This document shows, one piece after another, positions 40,109 through 47,445 of a DNA stretch of 53,517 bases. The notes beneath the pieces are model-generated. The model was not told the origin of the DNA. It searched no databases and saw only the letters and a program-made list of their open reading frames with translations. Origin of the DNA: a bacterium (GTDB lineage: Bacteria; Bacteroidota; Bacteroidia; Flavobacteriales_D; Crocinitomicaceae); contig JANSYQ010000023.1 of the NCBI GenBank assembly GCA_024742305.1, positions 1 through 53,517 of the forward strand. The letters run 5' to 3'. The first letter of the stretch is position 1; each line of letters opens with the position of its first letter. The position numbers and the translations under genes were made by a program.

Positions 40109-40963
40109 TTATAAATAACGCTGAATAACGGTAGCAGCACTTTGCACGTATCCACCGCCGAAAAGATTCACATGCACGAGGAGAGGGTATAATTGTGTCA
40201 AGGGAATTCGATCTCGCCAATTCGTTTCTAGCGGAAATTCCTCATGATATACATCAAAAAGACTGTCTGAAAAGCCACCAAAAAGATGCATCATACCGAG
40301 GTCCATTTCTCGATGCCCGTAGTAAACGGCAGGGTCGATTAAAACAGGACTTCCGTCGGCATTCACCATAAAGTTCCCTGACCATAAATCACCGTGGAGT
40401 AGAGCAGGGACCTCTTTCGGAAATAATTCGTCCAACTTTGTGCAGAGTCGTTCTGCTGCTTTCACAAATTTATCATCTACCTTATTTGAATCAAAAGCCC
40501 GTTGTATTTGCGGCAGAATGCGCTCTATTGCATAGAAATCGCTCCAATTGTCATGCTTTCGGTTGTATTGCGGCAGAGAACCAATGTAGTTGTCCTCCTT
40601 CCAGCCGAAGTGATTAGTTGTTTGACGGTGCATCGCGGCCAGTGCTTTGCCAAAATCTTCCCAAAATGTGTTGGATTTTGCTCCCGGCTCAATGAAATCC
40701 AGTACCAAATATTGAGAGTTCTCATCTTCTGCTGCGCCAATTGCTTTTGGAACATGAAAACTGGATTTCTCGGCTAACTCCACGAGACCATTTGCCTCTT
40801 TTTGTAGCATCTCGGGGAATCTCTTGCGATCGTTTTGCTTAACACAAAACATTCCTTGGTCGGTTTGAATTTTGAATACAGCATTGATATCGCCACCGGA
40901 TAAGGGCGTTTTGGAAAGTACTTCGACCTTCTTTTTCAGGAGTTGCGTTAAAATAGATTCCAC
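40109..40963 (-). CDS. Fructosamine kinase-family protein
   Basis: 284 residues, start GTG at 40963. Aminoglycoside phosphotransferase-like fold: PLSGGDINAVFKIQTDQGMFCVKQN (Lys for ATP), KEANGLVELAEKSSFHVPKAIG, QYLVLDFIEPG (hinge), ALLHGDLWSGNFMV with catalytic Asp in H-G-D-L-W-S-G-N, and VLIDPAVYYGHREMDLGMMHLFGGF with the D-P-A metal motif, all diagnostic of the FN3K family. Phosphorylates protein-bound or free ketosamines so that they decompose. GTG start is chosen because no other start falls near the family N-terminus. Confidence 0.92.
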   Translation of the reverse strand: MESILTQLLKKKVEVLSKTPLSGGDINAVFKIQTDQGMFCVKQNDRKRFPEMLQKEANGLVELAEKSSFHVPKAIGAAEDENSQYLVLDFIEPGAKSNTFWEDFGKALAAMHRQTTNHFGWKEDNYIGSLPQYNRKHDNWSDFYAIERILPQIQRAFDSNKVDDKFVKAAERLCTKLDELFPKEVPALLHGDLWSGNFMVNADGSPVLIDPAVYYGHREMDLGMMHLFGGFSDSLFDVYHEEFPLETNWRDRIPLTQLYPLLVHVNLFGGGYVQSAATVIQRYL

Positions 40964-41036
40964 AAAGTTGAATTCGGAGTTAAACTAATAAGATTTCTGA
41001 CCAAAATGAAAATTCATTTCACAGATGAAAAGCGAG

Positions 41037-41453
41037 TCACTTCAGATATTCAATCAACTGATCGAATTCTTTGTCCGTTAGATTGTGGTAGTGAAGTCCT
41101 TTCGTCGGCTTTTGTTTTTGGATTTCCATGGCAAGAGAATCGCCGGCTTCTATCAATTCATCTTGATTTCGAATAAACGATTTGAACCATTCCTCCGAAG
41201 GTGCTTTTTTCATAAAGCCCCTCAGAGCCGGACCTGTTCCATCTTTGGAATAATGATGACACGTCGCACATTTCGCTTTGAATACAGTTGGAGGGTTCTG
41301 TCCAGCCATATCTCTTAGGTCGCCGCTGTCCTTTACGCCGCATTTAGGCAGTTTTTCCTCCGACGCTTCCAGCTGAGTACTTTTCGTTTTGCGAAAGCAG
41401 CCCAAAGAAATCATTAGGAAAGTTACCATAAAGAGCGTTGATATCTTACTCAT
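41037..41453 (-). CDS. Lipoprotein class I cytochrome c
   Basis: 138 residues. SPII signal MSKISTLFMVTFLMISLGC (Cys 19). One heme c site C-A-T-C-H-H in FKAKCATCHHYSKDGTGPALRGFMKK, with the usual TGPAL loop, and a Met distal ligand is plausible at SLAMEIQK (EIQKQ...). The C-terminal YHNLTDKEFDQLIEYLK is the typical cytochrome c terminal helix. An electron carrier at the periplasmic face. Its partner is unknown. Confidence 0.85.
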   Translation of the reverse strand: MSKISTLFMVTFLMISLGCFRKTKSTQLEASEEKLPKCGVKDSGDLRDMAGQNPPTVFKAKCATCHHYSKDGTGPALRGFMKKAPSEEWFKSFIRNQDELIEAGDSLAMEIQKQKPTKGLHYHNLTDKEFDQLIEYLK

Positions 41454-41592
41454 ATCTTAAAAATCGACATTTCGAACTAAAGTTCAAACATTTTAACGCA
41501 TCATATTCATTTGCATATCAACCAAATTCTAAATAAAGCGACCACTTGCTAATTGAAAACACTGGACCTGTGAAACATAAGGATTCCCGTCG

Positions 41593-41600
41593 TATTTTTC
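41593..41600 (+). promoter_or_regulatory. -7-like element TATTTTTC, 4 nt before start codon
   Basis: 7/8 match to TAnnTTTG, then CGAC and ATG 41605. Confidence 0.5.
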
Positions 41601-41604
41601 CGAC

Positions 41605-42306
41605 ATGAGATACCTTGTTTTCTTTATAGTTTTAGTGTCGTTTACCGCGTTTGGACAAAATGTTGGAATTGGAACGAATACACCTCAGGAGAAATTGCAT
41701 GTGAACGGTGCTATACGCAGCGATTCATTGGCGAACACAGACACCAATGTGGTGGTTTCTGATGTAAATGGTACACTGATCAACTTGGAGACGGGAACAA
41801 CCGGACAGGTGTTGACCTCTCAAGGTCCTGGGTTGGCTCCGGAGTGGACGACGATGGCGTCAGGTTCTTCTGGAGGTAAGATGCATTTTGGTAGTTTGTC
41901 GAGTACTTTTTCCATCACTGTCAATAACTCTTCAGCGCCTTCCGGTTCTTTATTGAGTTATTCATTCGTACCGGACAATGATACTGTTGTGGTCAACTTT
42001 TGTGCGCAGGGTGATATCACTTCATCGTCTATTCCAGCGTCGCCAGCTCAGCATTATTTGTATCGAATTTATGTGAATGGAGCGCTTTACAAACAAACCT
42101 ATTCTGAAACCACTAAGAATGTCTCCTCGGGATTTGTCCCTACGAATTTTACACATCCGATAGCGGTAAATGCTGGTGTTTCGAACACAGTGGAGGTGCG
42201 TATTTTTACCTTGTTTACGAGTTCAGGAAGTATTAGTCTGACGTACGATCCAACGGCGCTTTCGCAGTATGCCCATTTTACCATTTACGATTTTCCAACC
42301 AACTAA
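41605..42306 (+). CDS. Exported fibre-like protein (VGIGT-P-x-x-KLHVNG type)
   Basis: 233 residues; signal peptide MRYLVFFIVLVSFTAFGQ. The mature N-terminus NVGIGTNTPQEKLHVNGAIRSDSL is the short motif found at the start of many fibre or tail-like proteins of this phylum that usually end in an S74 domain. Here no S74 domain follows. Instead a compact beta-rich domain (HFGSLSSTFSITVNNSS, VVVNFCAQGDITSSSIPASPAQHYLYRIYVNGAL, FTIYDFPTN) fills the C-terminus. Probably a surface or secreted protein. Its stop shares CTAA with the convergent YjbQ stop. Confidence 0.78.
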   Translation: MRYLVFFIVLVSFTAFGQNVGIGTNTPQEKLHVNGAIRSDSLANTDTNVVVSDVNGTLINLETGTTGQVLTSQGPGLAPEWTTMASGSSGGKMHFGSLSSTFSITVNNSSAPSGSLLSYSFVPDNDTVVVNFCAQGDITSSSIPASPAQHYLYRIYVNGALYKQTYSETTKNVSSGFVPTNFTHPIAVNAGVSNTVEVRIFTLFTSSGSISLTYDPTALSQYAHFTIYDFPTN

Positions 42307-42704
42307 GAAAGGACGGTTAATACCAATTTTCGGGATCCTCCATGGTTTCGAAACTCACACAGGTAAATGCCTTGCCAAGTTCCCAATTGCAGTCTACCGT
42401 TTGTTATGGGAACCGTTACGGACGATCCAACCATCGATGATTTTATGTGTGCGGGCATATCATCGGGACCTTCGAAGGTATGTTTGTAGAAAGGTTCGTT
42501 CTCTTTGACGATATGATTGAATGATGATTCAAAATCTTGAAGAACGGTAGGGTCAGCATTTTCATTGATGGTCAATCCTGCGGAAGTGTGTTTAATAAAA
42601 ACGTGCAAAACCCCTGAATTGGGAAGTTCGAGTGCATCTTCTACGAGTTCGGTAATAATATGAAATCCTCGTGGGTAAGGCGGAAGAGAAAGAGTTGTTT
42701 GCAT
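42303..42704 (-). CDS. yjbQ: YjbQ/UPF0047 family protein
   Basis: 133 residues. GFHIITELVEDALELPNSGVLHVFIKHTSAGLTINENADPTVLQDFE is the UPF0047 core with H-T-S and N-E-N; the MVGSSVTVPITNGRLQLGTWQGIYLCEFRNHG segment with the conserved G-T-W-Q-x-I-x-L ends the fold. E. coli YjbQ shows low thiamine-phosphate synthase activity; physiological role unclear. It is preceded 4 nt upstream by TAACTTAG at 42709-42716. Confidence 0.92.
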   Translation of the reverse strand: MQTTLSLPPYPRGFHIITELVEDALELPNSGVLHVFIKHTSAGLTINENADPTVLQDFESSFNHIVKENEPFYKHTFEGPDDMPAHIKSSMVGSSVTVPITNGRLQLGTWQGIYLCEFRNHGGSRKLVLTVLS

Positions 42705-42708
42705 TGCG

Positions 42709-42716
42709 CTAAGTTA
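42709..42716 (-). promoter_or_regulatory. -7-like element TAACTTAG, 4 nt before start codon
   Basis: 7/8 match to TAnnTTTG on the minus strand, then CGCA and ATG 42704. Confidence 0.5.
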
Positions 42717-42751
42717 TAAATTACGGAGGATCATTTTGGTCTGAGACGGAT

Positions 42752-42875
42752 CATCTCGGCTCCGCTCGATGAACCTTGGCTACCTCGAAGAACTAGCAGT
42801 ACCTCGAGCGGAGCCGAGAGGTATTATTGAATGAACTGAGAGGTACAACTAAAAGAGCCGAGAGGTACTACTAAA
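42752..42875. repeat. Repeat cluster between yjbQ and ywbE
   Basis: CTCGGCTCCGCTCGA at 42755-42769 is the perfect inverse of TCGAGCGGAGCCGAG at 42804-42818 (34-nt loop). Downstream, GCCGAGAGGTA / CTGAGAGGTA / GCCGAGAGGTA recur about every 28 nt (near 42812, 42837, 42858). The left arm matches 19/20 with a repeat inside the rRNA methyltransferase gene at 26006-26025. Confidence 0.75.
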
Positions 42876-42880
42876 TTTCA

Positions 42881-42888
42881 TAATTTCA
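42881..42888 (+). promoter_or_regulatory. -7-like element TAATTTCA, 4 nt before start codon
   Basis: 6/8 match to TAnnTTTG; CCGT then ATG 42893. It starts just after the repeat cluster. Confidence 0.4.
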
Positions 42889-42892
42889 CCGT

Positions 42893-43087
42893 ATGGATGG
42901 CAGAAAAAGAGAAAACATCGAAATAGGATTAGAAGTAGAGGTGGTTTTGAAGAAGGATCAAGCGTCCGGGGCTTTGACGCATGGGTTCGTGAAGCGGATT
43001 TTAACCAACTCCAAGTTCCATCCGCATGGAATTAAAGTGATGCTTGACGATGGCAAAGTAGGGCGGGTGAAGGAAATTATCGAGTAG
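42893..43087 (+). CDS. ywbE: YwbE family protein
   Basis: 64 residues. NIEIGLEVEVVLKKDQASGALTHGFVKRILTNSKFHPHGIKVMLDDGKVGRVKEII is the whole DUF2196/YwbE domain, with the conserved G-x-x-V-x-V-V-L-K-x-D-Q and H-P-H-G-I-K-V motifs. It is a small SH3-like basic protein of unknown function, usually single copy. Confidence 0.9.
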   Translation: MDGRKRENIEIGLEVEVVLKKDQASGALTHGFVKRILTNSKFHPHGIKVMLDDGKVGRVKEIIE

Positions 43088-43133
43088 ACCATTTGCGAAA
43101 AGTTCCGTAAATTAATGGAACAAAACCAGCCCT

Positions 43134-43436
43134 ATGAAATATCTTACATGTACATTTTTTATTTCCGGAACATTGTTCTTAACTGCTTGCGGATGGTCGG
43201 ATAAGCAAATTGAAGCGGAACGAAAAGCAATAGATGAAGGTTTTATGCAAGGATTGGAAGGATCGGGGCAGTCTGTTGATCCCAAAGTGAAAGAAGCATG
43301 GCTGGATTGCGTAATGGACAAAGTGGTTGAGAAGTGGTCCTTTGATGAGGTTACCGAAAAACCTGAGTTGATGGACAAGGTACAGCACGACTGCGCAAAG
43401 GAGGTAGGATTGTACGAAGCTGTGGAGGTGAAGTAG
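43134..43436 (+). CDS. Small lipoprotein, unknown
   Basis: 100 residues; SPII signal MKYLTCTFFISGTLFLTACGW (Cys at 19). The mature 80 residues are helical and charged, with two further cysteines (WLDCVMDKVVEKW, VQHDCAKEVGLYE). It recalls small envelope lipoproteins with two Cys that form a disulfide. No family was assigned. Start ATG at 43134, 46 nt after ywbE. Confidence 0.65.
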   Translation: MKYLTCTFFISGTLFLTACGWSDKQIEAERKAIDEGFMQGLEGSGQSVDPKVKEAWLDCVMDKVVEKWSFDEVTEKPELMDKVQHDCAKEVGLYEAVEVK

Positions 43437-43454
43437 CTTTTATCTGATCTAAAA

Positions 43455-43479
43455 AAGCTCGGCACTAAGTACCGAGCTT
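43455..43479. terminator. Intrinsic terminator hairpin
   Basis: AAGCTCGG at 43455-43462 and CCGAGCTT at 43472-43479 (loop CACTAAGTA), preceded by an A-run, so it can serve as terminator on the minus strand; on the plus strand only TCGTTC follows. It lies between convergent genes ending at 43436 and 43561. Confidence 0.6.
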
Positions 43480-43560
43480 CGTTCATACAGCAAATTCGCA
43501 TCTATCCAAACAATGAAGACATTTGTGTCAATCGAATTCGTGTACAAACTAGAGAGTTCA

Positions 43561-45966
43561 TTAACGGGCCCGTTGCTTCTCGTCATCTGCTCCTGACTGT
43601 CTTCGTACCTGAACATTTTTCCCCCTTCCGAAATTGTAAGTGAAATGAAGATAAACGGTTCTCGTATCTCTTTCCGACGTCCAAAACTCTTCCACACCAT
43701 TAAATTCCACTTCTCCCCGCGGATAGTTGGTCCAAAAAATGTCTGAGGCGTTTAGTGCGATGGTACCCTTGCCTTTCAGAATATCCTTTTTAACGCCAAG
43801 TGATAAACTATGCATCGGTTTAATAGTGGTAGTTCCGTACAAATGACGGTGCATGTACATGTAATTCTGCTCAATCTTAAACCCTCGCTTTAATACAAAT
43901 GTATTCTGTGCAGCAGCATGGAAGGTTGGCAAGGATCGATTGAAATAAAAACCAAGCAATGAACCGTCGTATTGAGCGAAGAAACCAGTAAAGTTGAGGT
44001 TCATGTACCACCACTTCTTGATAGGAGCATTGTACATCAGCATGAGCGAGTATTCGTGATACGTATCCACATTGTCCTCTTGTTGAAGAGTATTTTGAGT
44101 GATTGGGTCCACGGCTAAAACTGTAATAATTCCCTGCGTTGTATACGAGTAACTTCCTTGGATAAATAGTTTGTTGGCGAAGGAATAGGTCAACTCGGAA
44201 TTGTACAAAAGTTCGGGTTGTAAATCGGGGTTCCCTGATGCCCATGCTAGCGCATCTATCGGTCGAATGAATGGATTAAGTTGCTGGTAATGCGGTCGGT
44301 TTATTCTTCGCCCGGAATTCAAGCTGAGAGCGTGCTTTTCTTTGAGTTGATAATTGAGGAAAAGCGTTGGGAATACCTGGGCATATTGTCGATTAAAAGT
44401 GATATCATACGTTAGCTGGTTACCTGCTGCATTCGTATGCTCCATTCGAAGTCCGAACTGCGTTGATAGTTTGTTGAACTGCTTACTAAAATTGATGTAT
44501 GCGGCATTGATGTTTTCCGAATAAACGAAGTGGTTCGACTTGGTTGAGTCCAGTGCGTTTTCATCACCATCAAAGAAAAAGGCCACATCTTTGTCGCTTT
44601 TCACGTAGCTCGATTTTACCCCAGCTTCGAAAGTTAGTCCGCTTTTGAACGGTTTGGTATAATCCACCTTGGCAGAATAGATACTCAAGGGACCAATTTG
44701 ATGCCCCGTTTCAAAGAGTGTATCCAAAGGATTTCCGCTGGTTTGTCGATAAATGGATTGAAACATATTGTTGGAATTGGTCATATATCGAGCAAGGTCA
44801 AAATCGGCTGTAATTTTCTGCCCCATGCTATCCAATTGATGACTGAAATGTGCATTTCCGGAATACGCCGACCACCGATCATTCATAAAGCTTCCAAAGT
44901 CGATGAGGGTATTTTGCACATCGTTGCCATCAAATATTAGAGACTCTGAACTGTTGTCCCAAGTTCCGCGACGGATGTTTCCTGTAGCCTGCAAGGAAAG
45001 CGATGTCTTGGGTGAAATGTACCAATCGTATCCAAGTCGGGCAGCAAGTGTTTGATTGACAAGATCAAGTCGGTTATCGTTTCTAACGATGGCGGCAAGC
45101 GTATCAGCGTCATAAAAGTTTTTGCGAACATCCAAATTGTTAAACGCTTCTTGATAATTACCTGACACCACAAAGATCAAATCTCCTTTTTTGCCCGAAT
45201 GACTGAGGTTAACCGTCATGTACGATTTATTGGTGCCACGTCCGCGCCCGTAACCCGTTGCCACCGATCCTCTAAATCCTTCTCCACTTGGTTTTGCGAG
45301 CACTATATTGATAATTCCCGAATTGCCTTGGGCATCGTATTTTGCCGACGGATTCGTGATCAATTCGATATTTTTGATTTGCGTAGCATGAATTGATTTT
45401 AGGTAATTTTCAAGGTCTGTCCCCGATAGCGCCAAAGGTTTGTCATTCACCATTATATTCACGCCCCCTTTGCCTCGAAGTACCAATCTTCCGTCCATGA
45501 TGCTTACACCCGGTAGTTTTCCCAACAGTTCCCAAGCGGTGTTCCCCTGACTAATGGGACTTCCTTCTACATGCACCACCATTTTATCAGGTTGCATGGT
45601 AAACATGGGGCGGGTTGCTGTAATATTCACCTCATTAAGTTCAGTATTTACCGAGGTAAGTGAAATGGAATTAAGGTCCATCTGCGGTTCGTTCAGGTCC
45701 AAAGAGATGATTGTGTCCAAATAACCTACTGCAGTAATGGTCAAAAAATACGATCCGTACGGGATGTTTTCGAAGAGGAAGTCGCCGTTTTCATTCGTGA
45801 TTTCACCTTTTACGAGTGAAGAATCTGATTCCAACCTCAAAACAACATTGGCAAACAAAACCGGTTCATTTGATGGTTCGATAATGTTTCCAGTCACTGT
45901 GCCGGATTGAGTAAAACCGAAATTGCCAACGCAAAGAATGAGTGCGGAAAAGAGTAGGTATTTCAT
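43561..45966 (-). CDS. TonB-dependent receptor, outer-membrane beta-barrel family protein
   Basis: 801 residues; signal peptide MKYLLFSALILCVGNFGFTQ. Residues about 20-105 are a CarboxypepD_reg-like domain (GTVTGNIIEPSNEPVLFANVVLRLESDS, FLFENIPYGSYFLTITAVGYLD), followed by the plug (ITATRPMFTMQPDKMVVHVEGSP, WELLGKLPGVSIMDGRLVLRGKGGVNIMVNDKPLALSG, ATQIKNIELITNPSAKYDAQGNSGIINIVLAK) and a barrel with many aromatic-ended strands. This is the OMP_b-brl_3 type rather than SusC type, usually importing iron-siderophore or other small ligands. No SusD partner is present. The ligand is unknown. An AraC gene lies upstream on the same strand. Confidence 0.92.
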   Translation of the reverse strand: MKYLLFSALILCVGNFGFTQSGTVTGNIIEPSNEPVLFANVVLRLESDSSLVKGEITNENGDFLFENIPYGSYFLTITAVGYLDTIISLDLNEPQMDLNSISLTSVNTELNEVNITATRPMFTMQPDKMVVHVEGSPISQGNTAWELLGKLPGVSIMDGRLVLRGKGGVNIMVNDKPLALSGTDLENYLKSIHATQIKNIELITNPSAKYDAQGNSGIINIVLAKPSGEGFRGSVATGYGRGRGTNKSYMTVNLSHSGKKGDLIFVVSGNYQEAFNNLDVRKNFYDADTLAAIVRNDNRLDLVNQTLAARLGYDWYISPKTSLSLQATGNIRRGTWDNSSESLIFDGNDVQNTLIDFGSFMNDRWSAYSGNAHFSHQLDSMGQKITADFDLARYMTNSNNMFQSIYRQTSGNPLDTLFETGHQIGPLSIYSAKVDYTKPFKSGLTFEAGVKSSYVKSDKDVAFFFDGDENALDSTKSNHFVYSENINAAYINFSKQFNKLSTQFGLRMEHTNAAGNQLTYDITFNRQYAQVFPTLFLNYQLKEKHALSLNSGRRINRPHYQQLNPFIRPIDALAWASGNPDLQPELLYNSELTYSFANKLFIQGSYSYTTQGIITVLAVDPITQNTLQQEDNVDTYHEYSLMLMYNAPIKKWWYMNLNFTGFFAQYDGSLLGFYFNRSLPTFHAAAQNTFVLKRGFKIEQNYMYMHRHLYGTTTIKPMHSLSLGVKKDILKGKGTIALNASDIFWTNYPRGEVEFNGVEEFWTSERDTRTVYLHFTYNFGRGKNVQVRRQSGADDEKQRAR

Positions 45967-46016
45967 GCGCTTTTCTTACAAATTTCCGAAGAAGAGAAGC
46001 GAAGAAATAGTAAAAA

Positions 46017-46841
46017 CTAGACTTGAATTTGACGATTCAGCGTAGGCTGCTGTAAACCGTTTTTTATCGCGAACAGATTTTTGGGTGTCAGCCCGGCGTA
46101 TTTCTTCACATCTTTGATAAAGTGCATCTGATCAAAGTAGCCGAAATCATAAGCGATATCCGAAAGCTTATCGACGGGCGTTTGCATGCCCAGCACGCTT
46201 TGATGAAAGCGATATAGTCCACAGAATTTTTTCGGTGTGAGACCAACCTTTTGTTTGAACCGTCTTTCAATGGTTTTAATGGAACACCCCATCTGTTTGG
46301 CAATCTCAGAAACGGGTAAATTTCCATTTGATCCCTTTATTTTCTGCACTACGTGGTCGATCAATTTGTCCTGATGCAAGTGATGAACCTGTTCCATGAA
46401 ATAGTTCTCGATCGCGTGAACCAAAGCATTTTTATCGTCGGAGCGGTCCAAGGATTCTAATATGGAGTCTTCTAGGCAGTGAAAACGGTTACCAAAGATC
46501 ATTTCGGGCGCCACTGATGCATTGATGATTTCAGAAATATCATTTTCCACAAAAGGGTACAACCCCTCGGGTTTGAATCGAATTCCTACAATCTCGCCAG
46601 CTGAGACCTGAATTTTCTGTGCTTTGGTTTTCAATCCGGCCAAATGACTTTTTACTTCAATAGATTCTTTCTCCCCAGTTTTTTGTCTTATAATGGAAGA
46701 AGTTGCAATGATAAGTTCTACCGTATTATCAGGAATAATACGATGCTGAATATCTTGATCCTGCGTGTTGTGCCATATCTTATCAATGTAAGGTGAAAGT
46801 GGATGGGATACCGGATATTCTGTGTAATTGTATTGCTCCAT
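46017..46841 (-). CDS. AraC-family transcriptional regulator (DUF6597-type sensing domain)
   Basis: 274 residues. N-terminal domain with YPVSHPLSPYIDKIWHNTQDQDIQHRIIPDNTVELIIATSS is the DUF6597-type sensor seen in many AraC regulators; the C-terminal HTH pair is NLPVSEIAKQMGCSIKTIERRFKQKVGLTPKKFCGLYRFHQSVL and LSDIAYDFGYFDQMHFIKDVKKYAGLTPKNLF. Likely regulates the TonB receptor or a nearby gene; this is a guess from position (50 bp upstream on the same strand). Confidence 0.92.
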   Translation of the reverse strand: MEQYNYTEYPVSHPLSPYIDKIWHNTQDQDIQHRIIPDNTVELIIATSSIIRQKTGEKESIEVKSHLAGLKTKAQKIQVSAGEIVGIRFKPEGLYPFVENDISEIINASVAPEMIFGNRFHCLEDSILESLDRSDDKNALVHAIENYFMEQVHHLHQDKLIDHVVQKIKGSNGNLPVSEIAKQMGCSIKTIERRFKQKVGLTPKKFCGLYRFHQSVLGMQTPVDKLSDIAYDFGYFDQMHFIKDVKKYAGLTPKNLFAIKNGLQQPTLNRQIQV

Positions 46842-46971
46842 GGAAAGTAAACTCGTATTACAAGAATACCTTCTTTTATACCATGGAAATACAATTTATG
46901 ATAACAGGCGACTATCGGTTATAAAGTGTCAACTTTGGGGATTAATGAGGAACGATAGAGCTTGTAAGAAT

Positions 46972-47445
46972 CTATAAATCAAAGAAGACAGTCTTTTTTT
47001 CCTGACTGCATACCTTTGTCTTTCGTTCTTCTTTGTCATGGAAGTGAATGACGTTTACTTGTCCACCCAACATTTCCAGAAATATGGTATTGGTGACAGA
47101 GAGTTGTGAGCCTGTGACATCTTTGAGTTCGATAAAAAACCGGACATCGTTTCCATCGATTTTATAAGCTATCCAATGCTGTGATAACGAGGTGCCATCA
47201 AGATTGATTACAATATGTTTTTCAATGAAATTCTGTAAATATTTTTGTACCTGATCCTCTTCCGCGCGTATATCGAAAGTTTCATTACCGCTTTCGCGCT
47301 TAATAAATAACTCAATGTCATCAGCGAAAACTTGCTGCGTAATTTCCAGTGTTTTGGAATCCTCCTTGTACGTCATTTCGCACACACTGATGTGATGCGC
47401 ATGTAGAAACAACGACAATAATGGGGCCGTAAGAATATTAATCAT
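46972..47445 (-). CDS. DUF6702-like exported protein coupled to the M1 peptidase
   Basis: 157 residues. N-terminus INILTAPLLSLFLHAHHISVCEMTYKEDSKTLEITQQVFADDIELFIKR matches the DUF6702 pattern (H-x-x-Y/H-x-S-x-x-E/M-x-Y...L-x-I-x-x-x-x-F-x-D-D-x-E). No catalytic motif known. Its start overlaps the M1 peptidase gene stop region by 8 nt (47438-47445), so it is translated after the peptidase. This pairing is something I recall as frequent in Bacteroidota. Function is unknown. Confidence 0.75.
   Translation of the reverse strand: MINILTAPLLSLFLHAHHISVCEMTYKEDSKTLEITQQVFADDIELFIKRESGNETFDIRAEEDQVQKYLQNFIEKHIVINLDGTSLSQHWIAYKIDGNDVRFFIELKDVTGSQLSVTNTIFLEMLGGQVNVIHFHDKEERKTKVCSQEKKTVFFDL

Noticed and set aside
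42812-42875. CRISPR array from the three spaced repeats
   Set aside because: Units are only about 10 bp, spacing is irregular, there are no cas genes, and the repeat belongs to the dispersed family.
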